Notes under the pieces: generated by a model
The model's input: the letters and a program-made list of their open reading frames with translations, nothing else
Database searches by the model: none
What the model was told of the DNA's origin: nothing
Translations under genes and position numbers: made by a program
Assembly: GCF_900070355.1 (NCBI RefSeq)
Contig: NZ_LN849456.1
Location: 372,001-436,000 of the forward strand
Direction: 5' to 3'
Length of the DNA: 64,000 nt
Origin: Devriesea agamarum
GTDB taxonomy: Bacteria; Actinomycetota; Actinomycetes; Actinomycetales; Dermabacteraceae
Shown: positions 57,283-64,000 of the stretch, piece by piece
How the letters are laid out: the number at the start of each line of letters is the position of its first letter
Numbering within the stretch: the stretch's first letter is position 1

Positions 57283-57317
57283 AAGCCCAGGTGAAAACAC
57301 CGTTCTCACCTGGGCTT
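57283..57317. terminator. Terminator after the response regulator and tRNA-Pro
   Basis: AAGCCCAGGTGA and TCACCTGGGCTT pair perfectly over an 11-base loop, between converging transcripts of the response regulator and tRNA-Pro. Confidence 0.8.
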
Positions 57318-57322
57318 ATCTG

Positions 57323-57396
<74 letters not shown>

Positions 57397-57739
57397 TCCG
57401 GCCCCGAAGGACCGAGAAGCAGCATATCCGAGCTTGTGGCAACATGCGAACCGAGAGGCTGTGACGCCCGACACCGATGTGGGTGTTCTCATTTTGGCGT
57501 CGTCGATACCGCGCAGGTTTTGCTCTGCGATGTCCTTGCCCGCTACGGTGTGCTCGGTCTCGATTGCTCTGCATTGAGCCTAGTCAGCGGCCAGTTTTCC
57601 TGTCGGTGAGGGAATGAGTGCTCGCACTATGTCCGACTCGAGCTTGTATGCCCATCACACCCGGCGTCGTGACGGCGCGCCACCGCTCGAACCTCGACCT
57701 CCCCATCATGTCTCCAACCCCGTTCGGAAGGTTTGTCTT
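57397..57739. other. Intergenic region between tRNA-Pro and the MBL gene
   Basis: This 343-base gap shows no supported gene. It should contain the tRNA-Pro promoter (minus strand) and a promoter for the MBL gene, but I cannot pick them with confidence. Confidence 0.5.
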
Positions 57740-58492
57740 ATGTATACACTTCACCAGGCTGCTCCTGGCGTGTTCTTTGCGGAAACTGCCCTGGTGAACT
57801 GGGTGATCTTGCGTGATGCTCGCGGGGTCACGCTGATCGACACGGGTTATCCCGGGCAACGCGACGATGTGCTGGCCTCGATTCGGGAAACGGGAGCTGA
57901 GCTGGCTGATCTTCGGGCCATTTTGATCACGCACGCCCACGTGGACCACTTGGGAAGCGCCCAGTTTCTGCAGGAGACCTACGGGGTTCCTGTCTATGTG
58001 TCGGCGCAGGAAGAGACGAATGCTCGGGGCGTAGAGCATTTCAGCTTGACGGCTGCGGGCTTGCTGCGCCGCATATACAAGCCCGGTGTTTTGCCGTGGT
58101 TGCGCAAGGCTCTCACCGTCGGGGTGCAGAAAAAGGCTCATGTCAGTGCTCCGACCATTTTGAGCGCGCTGGCGCTTAAGGATCTTCCCGGGTCCCCAAC
58201 TGCTGTAGTGACACCTGGGCATACCCCCGGGCATACCTGCTACCACCTCGCGGGCCAGGGCGTTTTGGTATCGGGTGATGCGCTTGTGACCGGTCATCCG
58301 ATTGCGCGGAGCAATGGCCCACAGCTACTTCCGGCGATGTTTGACCACGACCGGGAGAAAGCTGCCGCTGCGTTGCAAGTGATCGGGCAGGTCGATGCCA
58401 ATATTTTGCTTCCCGGGCACGGGTCGATGATGCGCATTACCGCCCGCGAGGCGTGTCAGGCGGCGCAACGAGCACTCGGTTCAACGGGCTGA
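57740..58492 (+). CDS. MBL-fold metallohydrolase
   Basis: A 250-residue metallo-beta-lactamase-fold enzyme. The metal motif THAHVDHLGSA is near residue 71, followed by VVTPGHTPGHTCYHL (about 152-166), SGDALVTGHP and the final His in LPGHG. The set is the common glyoxalase II/lactonase-like pattern; the substrate is unknown. ATG 57740 has GGAAGG; the frame continues upstream to 57614 but those 42 residues do not look like the family. Confidence 0.88.
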   Translation: MYTLHQAAPGVFFAETALVNWVILRDARGVTLIDTGYPGQRDDVLASIRETGAELADLRAILITHAHVDHLGSAQFLQETYGVPVYVSAQEETNARGVEHFSLTAAGLLRRIYKPGVLPWLRKALTVGVQKKAHVSAPTILSALALKDLPGSPTAVVTPGHTPGHTCYHLAGQGVLVSGDALVTGHPIARSNGPQLLPAMFDHDREKAAAALQVIGQVDANILLPGHGSMMRITAREACQAAQRALGSTG

Positions 58493-58572
58493 TAGCAAGC
58501 ACCACGCCTAATGGCCCCACCGTATAGTCCCCACCGTGCGGCTACGCCTAAGGTACGCAAGGCCACGTATGC

Positions 58573-58605
58573 GCAGCGTTTATAAGAATCTGTGCAGCGT
58601 TTATA
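58573..58605 (+). repeat. Direct repeat GCAGCGTTTATA, 21-base period
   Basis: Two identical copies (58573-58584 and 58594-58605) are spaced by exactly two helical turns. The second runs into the -10 box of the GNAT gene. It could be a binding site for a regulator of that gene. Confidence 0.5.
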
Positions 58606-58609
58606 GGAT
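58604..58609 (+). promoter_or_regulatory. -10 box of the leaderless GNAT gene
   Basis: TAGGAT ends six bases before ATG 58616; no Shine-Dalgarno is present. Confidence 0.45.
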
Positions 58610-58615
58610 GGCGAC

Positions 58616-59248
58616 ATGGTTGAGCCGATCCCTTTGCGCCTTCGCCCATGGCGGCGTAAGGACGCGGAGGAGCTGTGCCGGCTGTGTGTCAGCGATCCAG
58701 AGCTTGAGCGGCAGTTTCCGTCACCACTTCGGACTGTTCGTGACGCACGGGCTTGGATTGAGCGGTGGGCACTCGGGGTCACACCCAGGGCTACCGCGGC
58801 CCAGGATGAAGGGCAGTATCAAGACAGCGCGCGTGATCGCCTCATTCTCGCGGTGACCCACGAGCACACCGGCGCTGTTCTCGGCAACGTGGCGGTGGCG
58901 TACTTCGACAGGCATCGCAATGGTTGGTTTTCTTATTGGACTGCGAAAGAGATGCGGGGGAGAGGCGTAGCCTCCAGAGCAGCCACGGCGTTTGCGAATT
59001 ACCTTCTCCGATTGGGTATCGCGCGTCGGCTAGAGCTTGGTTACCGGGCGAACAATCCTGCATCGGCAGCGGTCGCCCGGCATGCGGGATTTGTCGTCGA
59101 AGGCCGTGAACGCGAGAAATTTGTTATTGACGGTGATGCCGTGGATGTGATCACCTGCGCCCGCCTCGCGAGGGACCCTTGGCCGCATGAACCTGCGAAT
59201 GTGCACATCGCAGCATTGAGGTCGTCGGTGCCCACTTTGGGTGCCTAA
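58616..59248 (+). CDS. GNAT-family N-acetyltransferase (RimJ/RimL type)
   Basis: A 210-residue acetyltransferase of the RimJ/RimL branch (LRLRPWRRKDAEELCRL start). The acetyl-CoA site is MRGRGVASRAATAFANYL near 115-132, and ANNPASAAVARHAGFVVEGREREKF (in part) is the usual C-terminal motif. It may acetylate a protein N-terminus or a small molecule; the target is not predictable. The last ~30 residues are a family-atypical tail. Confidence 0.9.
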   Translation: MVEPIPLRLRPWRRKDAEELCRLCVSDPELERQFPSPLRTVRDARAWIERWALGVTPRATAAQDEGQYQDSARDRLILAVTHEHTGAVLGNVAVAYFDRHRNGWFSYWTAKEMRGRGVASRAATAFANYLLRLGIARRLELGYRANNPASAAVARHAGFVVEGREREKFVIDGDAVDVITCARLARDPWPHEPANVHIAALRSSVPTLGA

Positions 59249-59474
59249 CTGGTTTGCCTGGTCAAATGATCCCCAAGTCTTGTTTACCCCTGTCTTTTTG
59301 TGTGTGCGCACAGCCCCTGCACATGTCACTATGAGGGGACCTTGCTATTCAATGTGAACGCACTGGATACAGCTTGGCGACCGTCCGCTATCGATTCGGT
59401 TGTCAGCACATGGAGTCGCAAGGTTTTGGAACGTTACACTATGTACTTGGCGCAGCAGGGGAAGGCAGGTCACC

Positions 59475-60014
59475 ATGACTGAGATGACGGGGCGCGACCC
59501 AGAGGAATCGGGAGCTTCCGCAGCCCAGCCGGGCCGTGAACGCGGCGATGCTCATTCAGGTCATACTCACGACGCTCGTTTGGATCAGACCTCAACTCTG
59601 CACGCGCTTTCACTAACTGACTTCGCTGATGAGATCGAACACGGTCTGAGTGTTCAGGATCGTCAAGCTATTGATGCTCTTCCGCAGGGCTCCGCGTTGC
59701 TCATTGTGCGCAAAGGCCCTAATCTCGGGGCTCGCTTCCTTCTGGACGCTGATAAGACGGTGGCCGGCCGCGGGCCAAAAAGCGAAATCTTTCTCGACGA
59801 TGTGACGGTGTCGCGTAAGCACGCGGCATTTTTGCGGGACGGGGACTCGTTCTTGGTGCGGGATCTCGGATCGCTGAATGGAACCTATGTCGGGCGGGAT
59901 CGGGTCGATGAGGCGCGGCTTCTGCCGGGCCAGGAGGTGCAGATCGGGAAGTACCGTCTCACCTTCCATCCCTGTGACCCCTCTGTCCCGGATGACTTCG
60001 CGGGACGGGGCTGA
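59475..60014 (+). CDS. garA: FHA-domain regulator GarA/OdhI type
   Basis: A 179-residue FHA protein. The C-terminal domain (~80-170) reads GRGPKSEIFLDDVTVSRKH and DLGSLNGTYVG, with the conserved phosphothreonine-binding Arg, Ser, His and Asn. An N-terminal TST segment in DQTSTLHALSL near residue 38 is the place of the kinase-phosphorylated threonines in GarA/OdhI, which when unphosphorylated inhibit 2-oxoglutarate dehydrogenase and, in mycobacteria, act on glutamate dehydrogenase. The motif here differs from the canonical ETTS. It is followed by ftsR, the actinobacterial order. Confidence 0.9.
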   Translation: MTEMTGRDPEESGASAAQPGRERGDAHSGHTHDARLDQTSTLHALSLTDFADEIEHGLSVQDRQAIDALPQGSALLIVRKGPNLGARFLLDADKTVAGRGPKSEIFLDDVTVSRKHAAFLRDGDSFLVRDLGSLNGTYVGRDRVDEARLLPGQEVQIGKYRLTFHPCDPSVPDDFAGRG

Positions 60015-60022
60015 CGGCATCT

Positions 60023-60718
60023 ATGGCAGCATCGGCGTCACGGCGGGCGTCGTCGACGACCGGCAGGCTCAGCATCGGCCAGGTGCTTGAGCTTGTTCGC
60101 GATGAATTCCCTGAGCTCACTCATTCCAAGCTTCATTTCCTCGAAGCTCAGGGTCTCATTACTCCTGATCGCACCCCGTCGGGTTATCGGAAGTACAGTC
60201 GTGATGACGTCGATACCCTGTTATTCGTGCTTCGGGCTCAACGCGACCGGTTCTGGCCGCTGAAGGTCATCAAGGAACACCTCGCGACGAACGGGCCCTC
60301 CTCTGAGGTGACCTCCATCGCTCGTCATAGCGGACCGAGTGCGCAACCTGTTCGGGTCAAGTTTGATCGGGTCGGTATGTGCCGCGAAGCCCAGATTGAC
60401 GAGGAGTTCCTGGCCGAACTTGAGGAGTTTGGTTTTCTTCCGCGCCGCGGTCTGTTTTTTGGCCAGGCTGATGTGGAGATCGCTCGTGCGGCCCGGGAAC
60501 TTGCCGACGAGGGCCTGCATCCGCGCCATCTCGTCATGGTTCGGACGGCTGTTGGGCGTCAGGCTCATATGCTGCGTTCTGTTGCCGAGCCTCGGAAGAA
60601 TCGTAAAAGCGCCGATGCTCATGGGGAGGCCGAAACAGTGGCTCATGACCTGGGGGAGTCGTTAATAACGTTGCATAATGCCTTACTGCGGGTAACCCTC
60701 GACGTGGCTCAGGAGTGA
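60023..60718 (+). CDS. ftsR: MerR-family transcriptional regulator FtsR
   Basis: A 231-residue MerR-type regulator. After about 13 residues the helix-turn-helix (LSIGQVLELVRDEFPELTHSKLHFLEAQGLI, in part) and wing (GYRKYSRDDVD) appear, followed by a large central domain, as in Rv1828 and FtsR of Corynebacterium, which affects ftsZ expression and division. No Shine-Dalgarno lies before ATG 60023; translation is probably coupled to garA, whose stop is eight bases upstream. The gene that usually comes next (a bifunctional nuclease, DUF151) is missing. Confidence 0.9.
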   Translation: MAASASRRASSTTGRLSIGQVLELVRDEFPELTHSKLHFLEAQGLITPDRTPSGYRKYSRDDVDTLLFVLRAQRDRFWPLKVIKEHLATNGPSSEVTSIARHSGPSAQPVRVKFDRVGMCREAQIDEEFLAELEEFGFLPRRGLFFGQADVEIARAARELADEGLHPRHLVMVRTAVGRQAHMLRSVAEPRKNRKSADAHGEAETVAHDLGESLITLHNALLRVTLDVAQE

Positions 60719-60866
60719 GAACCTTCCAGACGTGAGACCGGTGTGGCGCATTCGGCATGCGACACGCCGCCGGTAACGCCCTGCCGGTCATGGTCGTATG
60801 GCGGTAGTCTTGAGGTCAAGGTCCTTGCTTACTTCCCCCTTGAAGGACCCATAGACGGAGGTTACC

Positions 60867-61451
60867 GTGAGTTCGACTGGTCCATTCAATAGGACAACCC
60901 AGTCCAGCGTCCCCGCCGACTCGGTGCAGGGAGTGCTGTTTGACGAGGTTGCGGATGCACCTGACGAGTTCGGCTATCGCGGTCCCGCCGCATGTAAAGC
61001 GGCCGGTATTACCTATCGTCAGCTCGATTACTGGGCGCGGACGGGTCTGGTGGAACCAAGTGTCCGCTCGGCGTCAGGATCGGGTACCCAGAGACTGTAT
61101 GGCTTCCGGGACATCCTTGTGCTCAAGGTGGTGAAACGGCTGCTGGACACGGGGGTGTCGTTGCAGCAGATCCGGGTCGCCGTGGCAGCTCTGCGTGAAC
61201 GCGGTGTGGATGATCTTGCGCAGATCACCTTAATGTCAGATGGTGCCTCGGTGTACGAATGCACGTCAGCTGAAGATGTTTTCGACTTGGTCCAGGGGGG
61301 CCAAGGCGTATTCGGTATTGCGGTAGGCCGGGTGTGGCGCGAAGTTGAGACCTCGCTGGCCGTGCTTCCGAGTGTCCGTGCCGATGGGGACCAGGAACTG
61401 GCTCTTCACGACGAGTTGGCGGCGCGGCGTCGGGCCCGCATGACAGGCTGA
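60867..61451 (+). CDS. MerR-family transcriptional regulator (Rv1830-like)
   Basis: A 194-residue MerR-type protein with a helix-turn-helix at residues ~36-100 (GPAACKAAGITYRQLDYWARTGLV, in part, then TQRLYGFRDILVLKVVKRLLDTG) and a C-terminal region that may dimerise. It corresponds to the second MerR gene of the garA-ftsR cluster (Rv1830 in mycobacteria). GGAGG precedes the GTG start. A hairpin terminator follows. Confidence 0.9.
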   Translation: MSSTGPFNRTTQSSVPADSVQGVLFDEVADAPDEFGYRGPAACKAAGITYRQLDYWARTGLVEPSVRSASGSGTQRLYGFRDILVLKVVKRLLDTGVSLQQIRVAVAALRERGVDDLAQITLMSDGASVYECTSAEDVFDLVQGGQGVFGIAVGRVWREVETSLAVLPSVRADGDQELALHDELAARRRARMTG

Positions 61452-61471
61452 CCCTCACCCAGACCTACGGT

Positions 61472-61493
61472 GACCTCACGACACAGTGAGGTC
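61472..61493 (+). terminator. Hairpin after the second merR gene
   Basis: GACCTCAC and GTGAGGTC form a perfect eight-pair stem with a six-base loop, 21 bases after the stop. Confidence 0.6.
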
Positions 61494-61589
61494 TCGATGA
61501 TCCTGGTCTTCAGTGATCCCGTATTTCACCGCAGAATAGTTCGCCTATTTTGATGTGCCCGATGTCGCTGCGAACAGGGCTGGTTTCGT

Positions 61590-61941
61590 TTAATGGCAAC
61601 TTAGTTCGACGAACCCGTCTTCAGAGGCGTTGAGTTTGGCCAGGTCACCGCGTAGCCGAAGCAGATCTCTTGGGACGGGATGCCGCGCTCCTCGCGGATG
61701 CTTTCGGTGATCAAAATGGGCTCCGAGATAGTGATCTCAAAGCGGAAACCCTTCACGGAGCTCTCGCACAAGCGCATCCTTGGAATTTTCTCCGACATCC
61801 ACCTTGCCGCCCGGTAGAAACCAGCCGTGCCTCCCTTCGACGGCGTACGGCAGCACACGGTCTCCGTCTCGAATGATTGCGGCTGATCGAAGCTTGGGGC
61901 TACCTCGTGAATCGGTCCATTCGATGTCGCGTCTGGCTCAT
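61590..61941 (-). pseudogene. Frameshifted NUDIX hydrolase remnant
   Basis: On the minus strand the three frames together give one NUDIX protein: MSQTR then IEWTDSRGSPKLRSAAIIRDG, HGWFLPGGKVDVGENSKDAL to VRELREG in one frame; after a shift at that point GFRFEITISEPILITES and IREERGIPSQEICFGYAVTW in another; and NASEDGFVELS in the third. The Nudix box is broken at its last Glu. At least three small indels are required. It starts three bases after the ParA stop and was probably in the same operon. I see no sign of a programmed frameshift. Confidence 0.8.
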
Positions 61942-61944
61942 AGT

Positions 61945-62736
61945 TCAGGCATCCATTTTTGCTTCCATGACGCGTGCCAGAAGCTGATCAAACTGCTCCG
62001 TTAAAACCTTGCCGCTGGCCCCTTCATACGTGTGCAAAGGCACTGCGCTACCCTGCGCCTGCTGAAGCCCTACGCGTTCTTCGATCACCGGTTCGAGTAC
62101 CAGATCGCCGAACAACTCGCGCAGCTCATCTAGGCGGAACTGGTGTTCAACGGAACGAGGACGATACCGGTTGACCACGAGCCCCAACGGCAGCAGATTC
62201 GGTGCAAGACCCTGCTCGCGCAGTTCCGCAATTACTTTCAATGCCCGGTCGGCGGCGGTGACGGAGAAGATCCCCGGTTCGCACACGACGAGGCCTCGGT
62301 CTGCGGCTGTTAGTCCCATCTGGGTTAAGCCGTTGAGTGAGGGCGGGCAGTCAATCAAGATGAGGTCGTATTCGCGTTCGCGTTTAAGCAGCGCTTCGCG
62401 CAAACGTCGCAGAGTGCGCGTGGCAGGGGTAGGAGAGTCAAGGCGACCCGAGGCATGTGAACCGGGAATGATATCGAGAGCGGTGCGTGCATTTTCCGCC
62501 CACGGGGTCGAAATAATGGCGCGCTCCGTGGTGTCTGTACGACCGGATGCGATCACCTCAGCGATATCAATTCCGTGCGCGGGCTCACCGAGAAGCCCGA
62601 GCGTGGTATCTCCCTGGGGGTCAAGGTCGATCACCAGGGCGCTTAGGCCGCGATGCAGCGCCGCAGATGCGAGACCGAGCGTCACTGACGTCTTTCCGAC
62701 CCCGCCTTTTAATGAGCAAATACTCAGCGTGAACAC
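61945..62736 (-). CDS. ParA/MinD-like ATPase
   Basis: A 263-residue deviant Walker ATPase. The P-loop SLKGGVGKTSVTLGLA is at residues ~8-23, ALVIDLDPQGDTTLGLLG follows, and YDLILIDCPPSLNGLTQMGL carries Walker B. It lacks a ParB partner gene, so it is not a standard partition system; roles in positioning of proteins or envelopes are possible. The GTG start lies seven bases after a TAGAGT hexamer (62744-62749). Downstream is the broken NUDIX gene. Confidence 0.85.
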   Translation of the reverse strand: MFTLSICSLKGGVGKTSVTLGLASAALHRGLSALVIDLDPQGDTTLGLLGEPAHGIDIAEVIASGRTDTTERAIISTPWAENARTALDIIPGSHASGRLDSPTPATRTLRRLREALLKREREYDLILIDCPPSLNGLTQMGLTAADRGLVVCEPGIFSVTAADRALKVIAELREQGLAPNLLPLGLVVNRYRPRSVEHQFRLDELRELFGDLVLEPVIEERVGLQQAQGSAVPLHTYEGASGKVLTEQFDQLLARVMEAKMDA

Positions 62737-62982
62737 GTTAGGAACTCTACCGTGTCAGGTAGGGCACTTCGTCTGAACGGCACGAAGATCTTCATCCCAT
62801 GTCACTCTCAATTCACGTGATTCTGACCGCTATAGCAGAAAGCTTGGCTTTCTGGTCAAGGACGCAACGGGGTGAACGAGTATCCACGAGCGCGGCGCTC
62901 ACGGGGCGGTCGCCCACCCGAAACCGAGCCCGAGCATCGTTGAGGCGGTTCCCGCTATACCAGGCGGGCGTGTTTGGGTCCG
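62737..62982. other. Intergenic region between ParA and the TIGR03085-like gene
   Basis: No gene is supported here. It contains the ParA promoter box at 62744-62749 and a CAGAAAGC/GCTTTCTG hairpin at 62836-62854 with a three-base loop, which may terminate the upstream minus-strand gene. Confidence 0.45.
62744..62749 (-). promoter_or_regulatory. -10 box of the ParA-like gene
   Basis: On the minus strand TAGAGT ends seven bases before GTG 62736. Confidence 0.4.
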
Positions 62983-63621
62983 CTAAAAACCTTGGCGGCC
63001 TTGTTTCAGCGCTTCGATAGCTCTCGGGTCGCCTTCCACCCAGACATCGGCAACATCTTGACGCCCAAAAGCCCACAGCACCAATTCGCAGGGTAAACCG
63101 TATACCCTCACGCTGCCCTGCTGGCCGCGGGAGGCGCGAATGCCGCCGTACGCAGAGACGAGAATGACGTCCACATCCGCGGACACCAGCAGGCGTCCTG
63201 CCCCGCCTAGAGCGTTCCACAGTTCCTTCTGTGACTGTTCGCTAAGCGGACGCGCATGCCATGTTGGCTGTGCCCGGAGGAGGTCTTCATGGTGAATGTA
63301 GTACTCGAGGGTGTTCATCAACGGATCCATGAGCCGGACCGGAGAGAAACGCTGAGGCCCACCGCGGAACACTTCGACCCGTTCAACCCACGGCCGCTCC
63401 TCCCATCGACGATGGTGCTCGCGGGCGATCTTTTGAGCAGGAGACAGCGGAAGAACAGATGCTAAGAGCAGATCGGGTCTGCGTTCACGCAACACAAGAT
63501 GTTCGAGGAGATCATCTGCGCACCAACCGGCGCATAGGGTAGGCGCCTTTGGGCCGAGAACCAGCAAGGCGTCGGCCAGGCGTGTGCGTTCGAGCCGGGA
63601 CAGGGAGCACCGCGTGGTCAT
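62983..63621 (-). CDS. TIGR03085-like DinB-fold metal-binding protein
   Basis: A 212-residue protein with the pattern of the actinobacterial TIGR03085 family, related to mycothiol-dependent maleylpyruvate isomerase (DinB-like four-helix bundle). Support includes the N-terminal LSRLERTRLADAL, the metal-site candidates in DLLEHLVLRERRPD (His near 40) and YYIHHEDLLRAQ (near 110), and the C-terminal GLPCELVLWAFGR. The substrate is unknown. The mRNA looks leaderless (TAGTAT six bases before ATG). Confidence 0.75.
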   Translation of the reverse strand: MTTRCSLSRLERTRLADALLVLGPKAPTLCAGWCADDLLEHLVLRERRPDLLLASVLPLSPAQKIAREHHRRWEERPWVERVEVFRGGPQRFSPVRLMDPLMNTLEYYIHHEDLLRAQPTWHARPLSEQSQKELWNALGGAGRLLVSADVDVILVSAYGGIRASRGQQGSVRVYGLPCELVLWAFGRQDVADVWVEGDPRAIEALKQGRQGF

Positions 63622-63627
63622 GTTGAC

Positions 63628-63633
63628 ATACTA
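63628..63633 (-). promoter_or_regulatory. -10 box of the TIGR03085-like gene
   Basis: On the minus strand TAGTAT ends six bases before ATG 63621. Confidence 0.45.
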
Positions 63634-63734
63634 CGTTGCGTGGAAACATCTCGATGGGAAAACGCATGAGATTGGATAGTTTGCGCGAGATTCCGCGCGC
63701 ATAACAATGTTATCCACCTACTCAGCTGCGATGA

Positions 63735-64000
63735 TCAGGACTCAGAGGCAAGGTCAGATGAGTTTTGTTTTGTTGTCAGCGATATTGCTTTGCGGTAACC
63801 GGTATCAAAGTCAATTATTTCGACATCGATTACTCCGTGTCCGTCCAAGCGGTAACGTTCTTCGATCAGATCACCTGCGGATTCGTCCTCCGGTGAGAGT
63901 CGATGTACCTCGTATTGCTGGAGATCTGTGCCATCCGCTTCAGCATTTTGCAATTCGGGGGTAAGCGGAAAAAGTACATGCCCAAAGGGAAAAACGCACC
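63735..64000 (-). CDS. Hypothetical protein, partial (5' end off window)
   Basis: The frame stays open to the right edge and reads FPFGHVLFPLTPELQ into the acidic C-terminal part with DGHGVIDVEIIDFDTGYRKAI near the end. A TTG at 63953 is not needed as a start because residues upstream in the same frame look coding. The 88 visible residues match no family I recognise. The stop is at 63735. Confidence 0.5.
   Translation of the reverse strand, partial: CVFPFGHVLFPLTPELQNAEADGTDLQQYEVHRLSPEDESAGDLIEERYRLDGHGVIDVEIIDFDTGYRKAISLTTKQNSSDLASES

Noticed and set aside
62813-63220. Minus-strand frame of 135 residues overlapping the TIGR03085-like gene
   Set aside because: It overlaps most of a better-supported gene in another frame and has no start signal; the readable tail is probably chance.

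Overview
This window is a chromosomal segment of a moderately high-GC actinobacterium. The evidence is conserved actinobacterial order (uvrB, uvrA, uvrC, rapZ, yvcK, whiA, gap, pgk, tpiA, secG, then the opcA/pgl, zwf, tal, tkt, ctaB group on the other strand), WhiA, OpcA, GarA, an FtsR-type MerR protein, an SdhCAB complex of the menaquinone type, frequent GTG starts, and many start codons that sit 6-7 bases after a -10 box. The Cmk-Der fusion and the tyrA between rluB and cmk point to Micrococcales or a close relative; a more exact placement would be a guess.

Layout. 1-15.9 kb: a TRIC-type channel (cut by the left edge), coaE, an MFS exporter with an ArsR/SmtB metal sensor, the UvrABC excision-repair genes interrupted by an MBL hydrolase and a secreted sialidase, then rapZ-yvcK-whiA. 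16.4-31.2 kb: lower glycolysis (gap, pgk, tpiA) and secG, the pentose-phosphate genes on the minus strand (tkt, tal, zwf and a fused opcA-pgl), and ctaB. This conserved block has been opened twice: gadB lies between tpiA and secG, and an esterase with transposase debris lies between secG and opcA. 31.2-38.7 kb: xerD, parA, rluB, tyrA, cmk-der and a TM2 protein; scpA and scpB, usually between parA and rluB, are not there. 38.8-49.1 kb: accessory and transport genes: a NUDIX hydrolase, a sugar ABC importer without ATPase, an NADP-dependent oxidoreductase, Ohr with its regulator OhrR, an OPT peptide transporter and a DASS carboxylate transporter. 49.3-57.4 kb: sdhCAB, an ABC exporter divergent from a two-component system, and tRNA-Pro. 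57.7-64 kb: an MBL hydrolase, a GNAT acetyltransferase, garA, ftsR, a second merR (the usual bifunctional-nuclease gene between them is absent), a broken NUDIX gene, a ParA-like ATPase, a TIGR03085-like protein and a partial hypothetical gene.

How they work together: the centre of the window encodes triose-phosphate metabolism and the oxidative and non-oxidative pentose-phosphate pathway as tight, overlapping operons; sdhCAB beside a dicarboxylate transporter links to respiration. Regulatory DNA is unusually legible: at least fourteen genes have a -10 hexamer 6-7 bases before the start codon (leaderless mRNAs), and several clear inverted repeats overlap or adjoin these promoters (MFS/arsR, ohrR, sialidase, tkt/ctaB, DASS, ABC/two-component).

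I found no CRISPR array, prophage, toxin-antitoxin pair or defence island. The least explained items are the degenerate 18- and 19-bp tandem repeats in intergenic DNA, the OpcA-Pgl fusion, the missing scpAB, and the 23.0-23.4 kb region.
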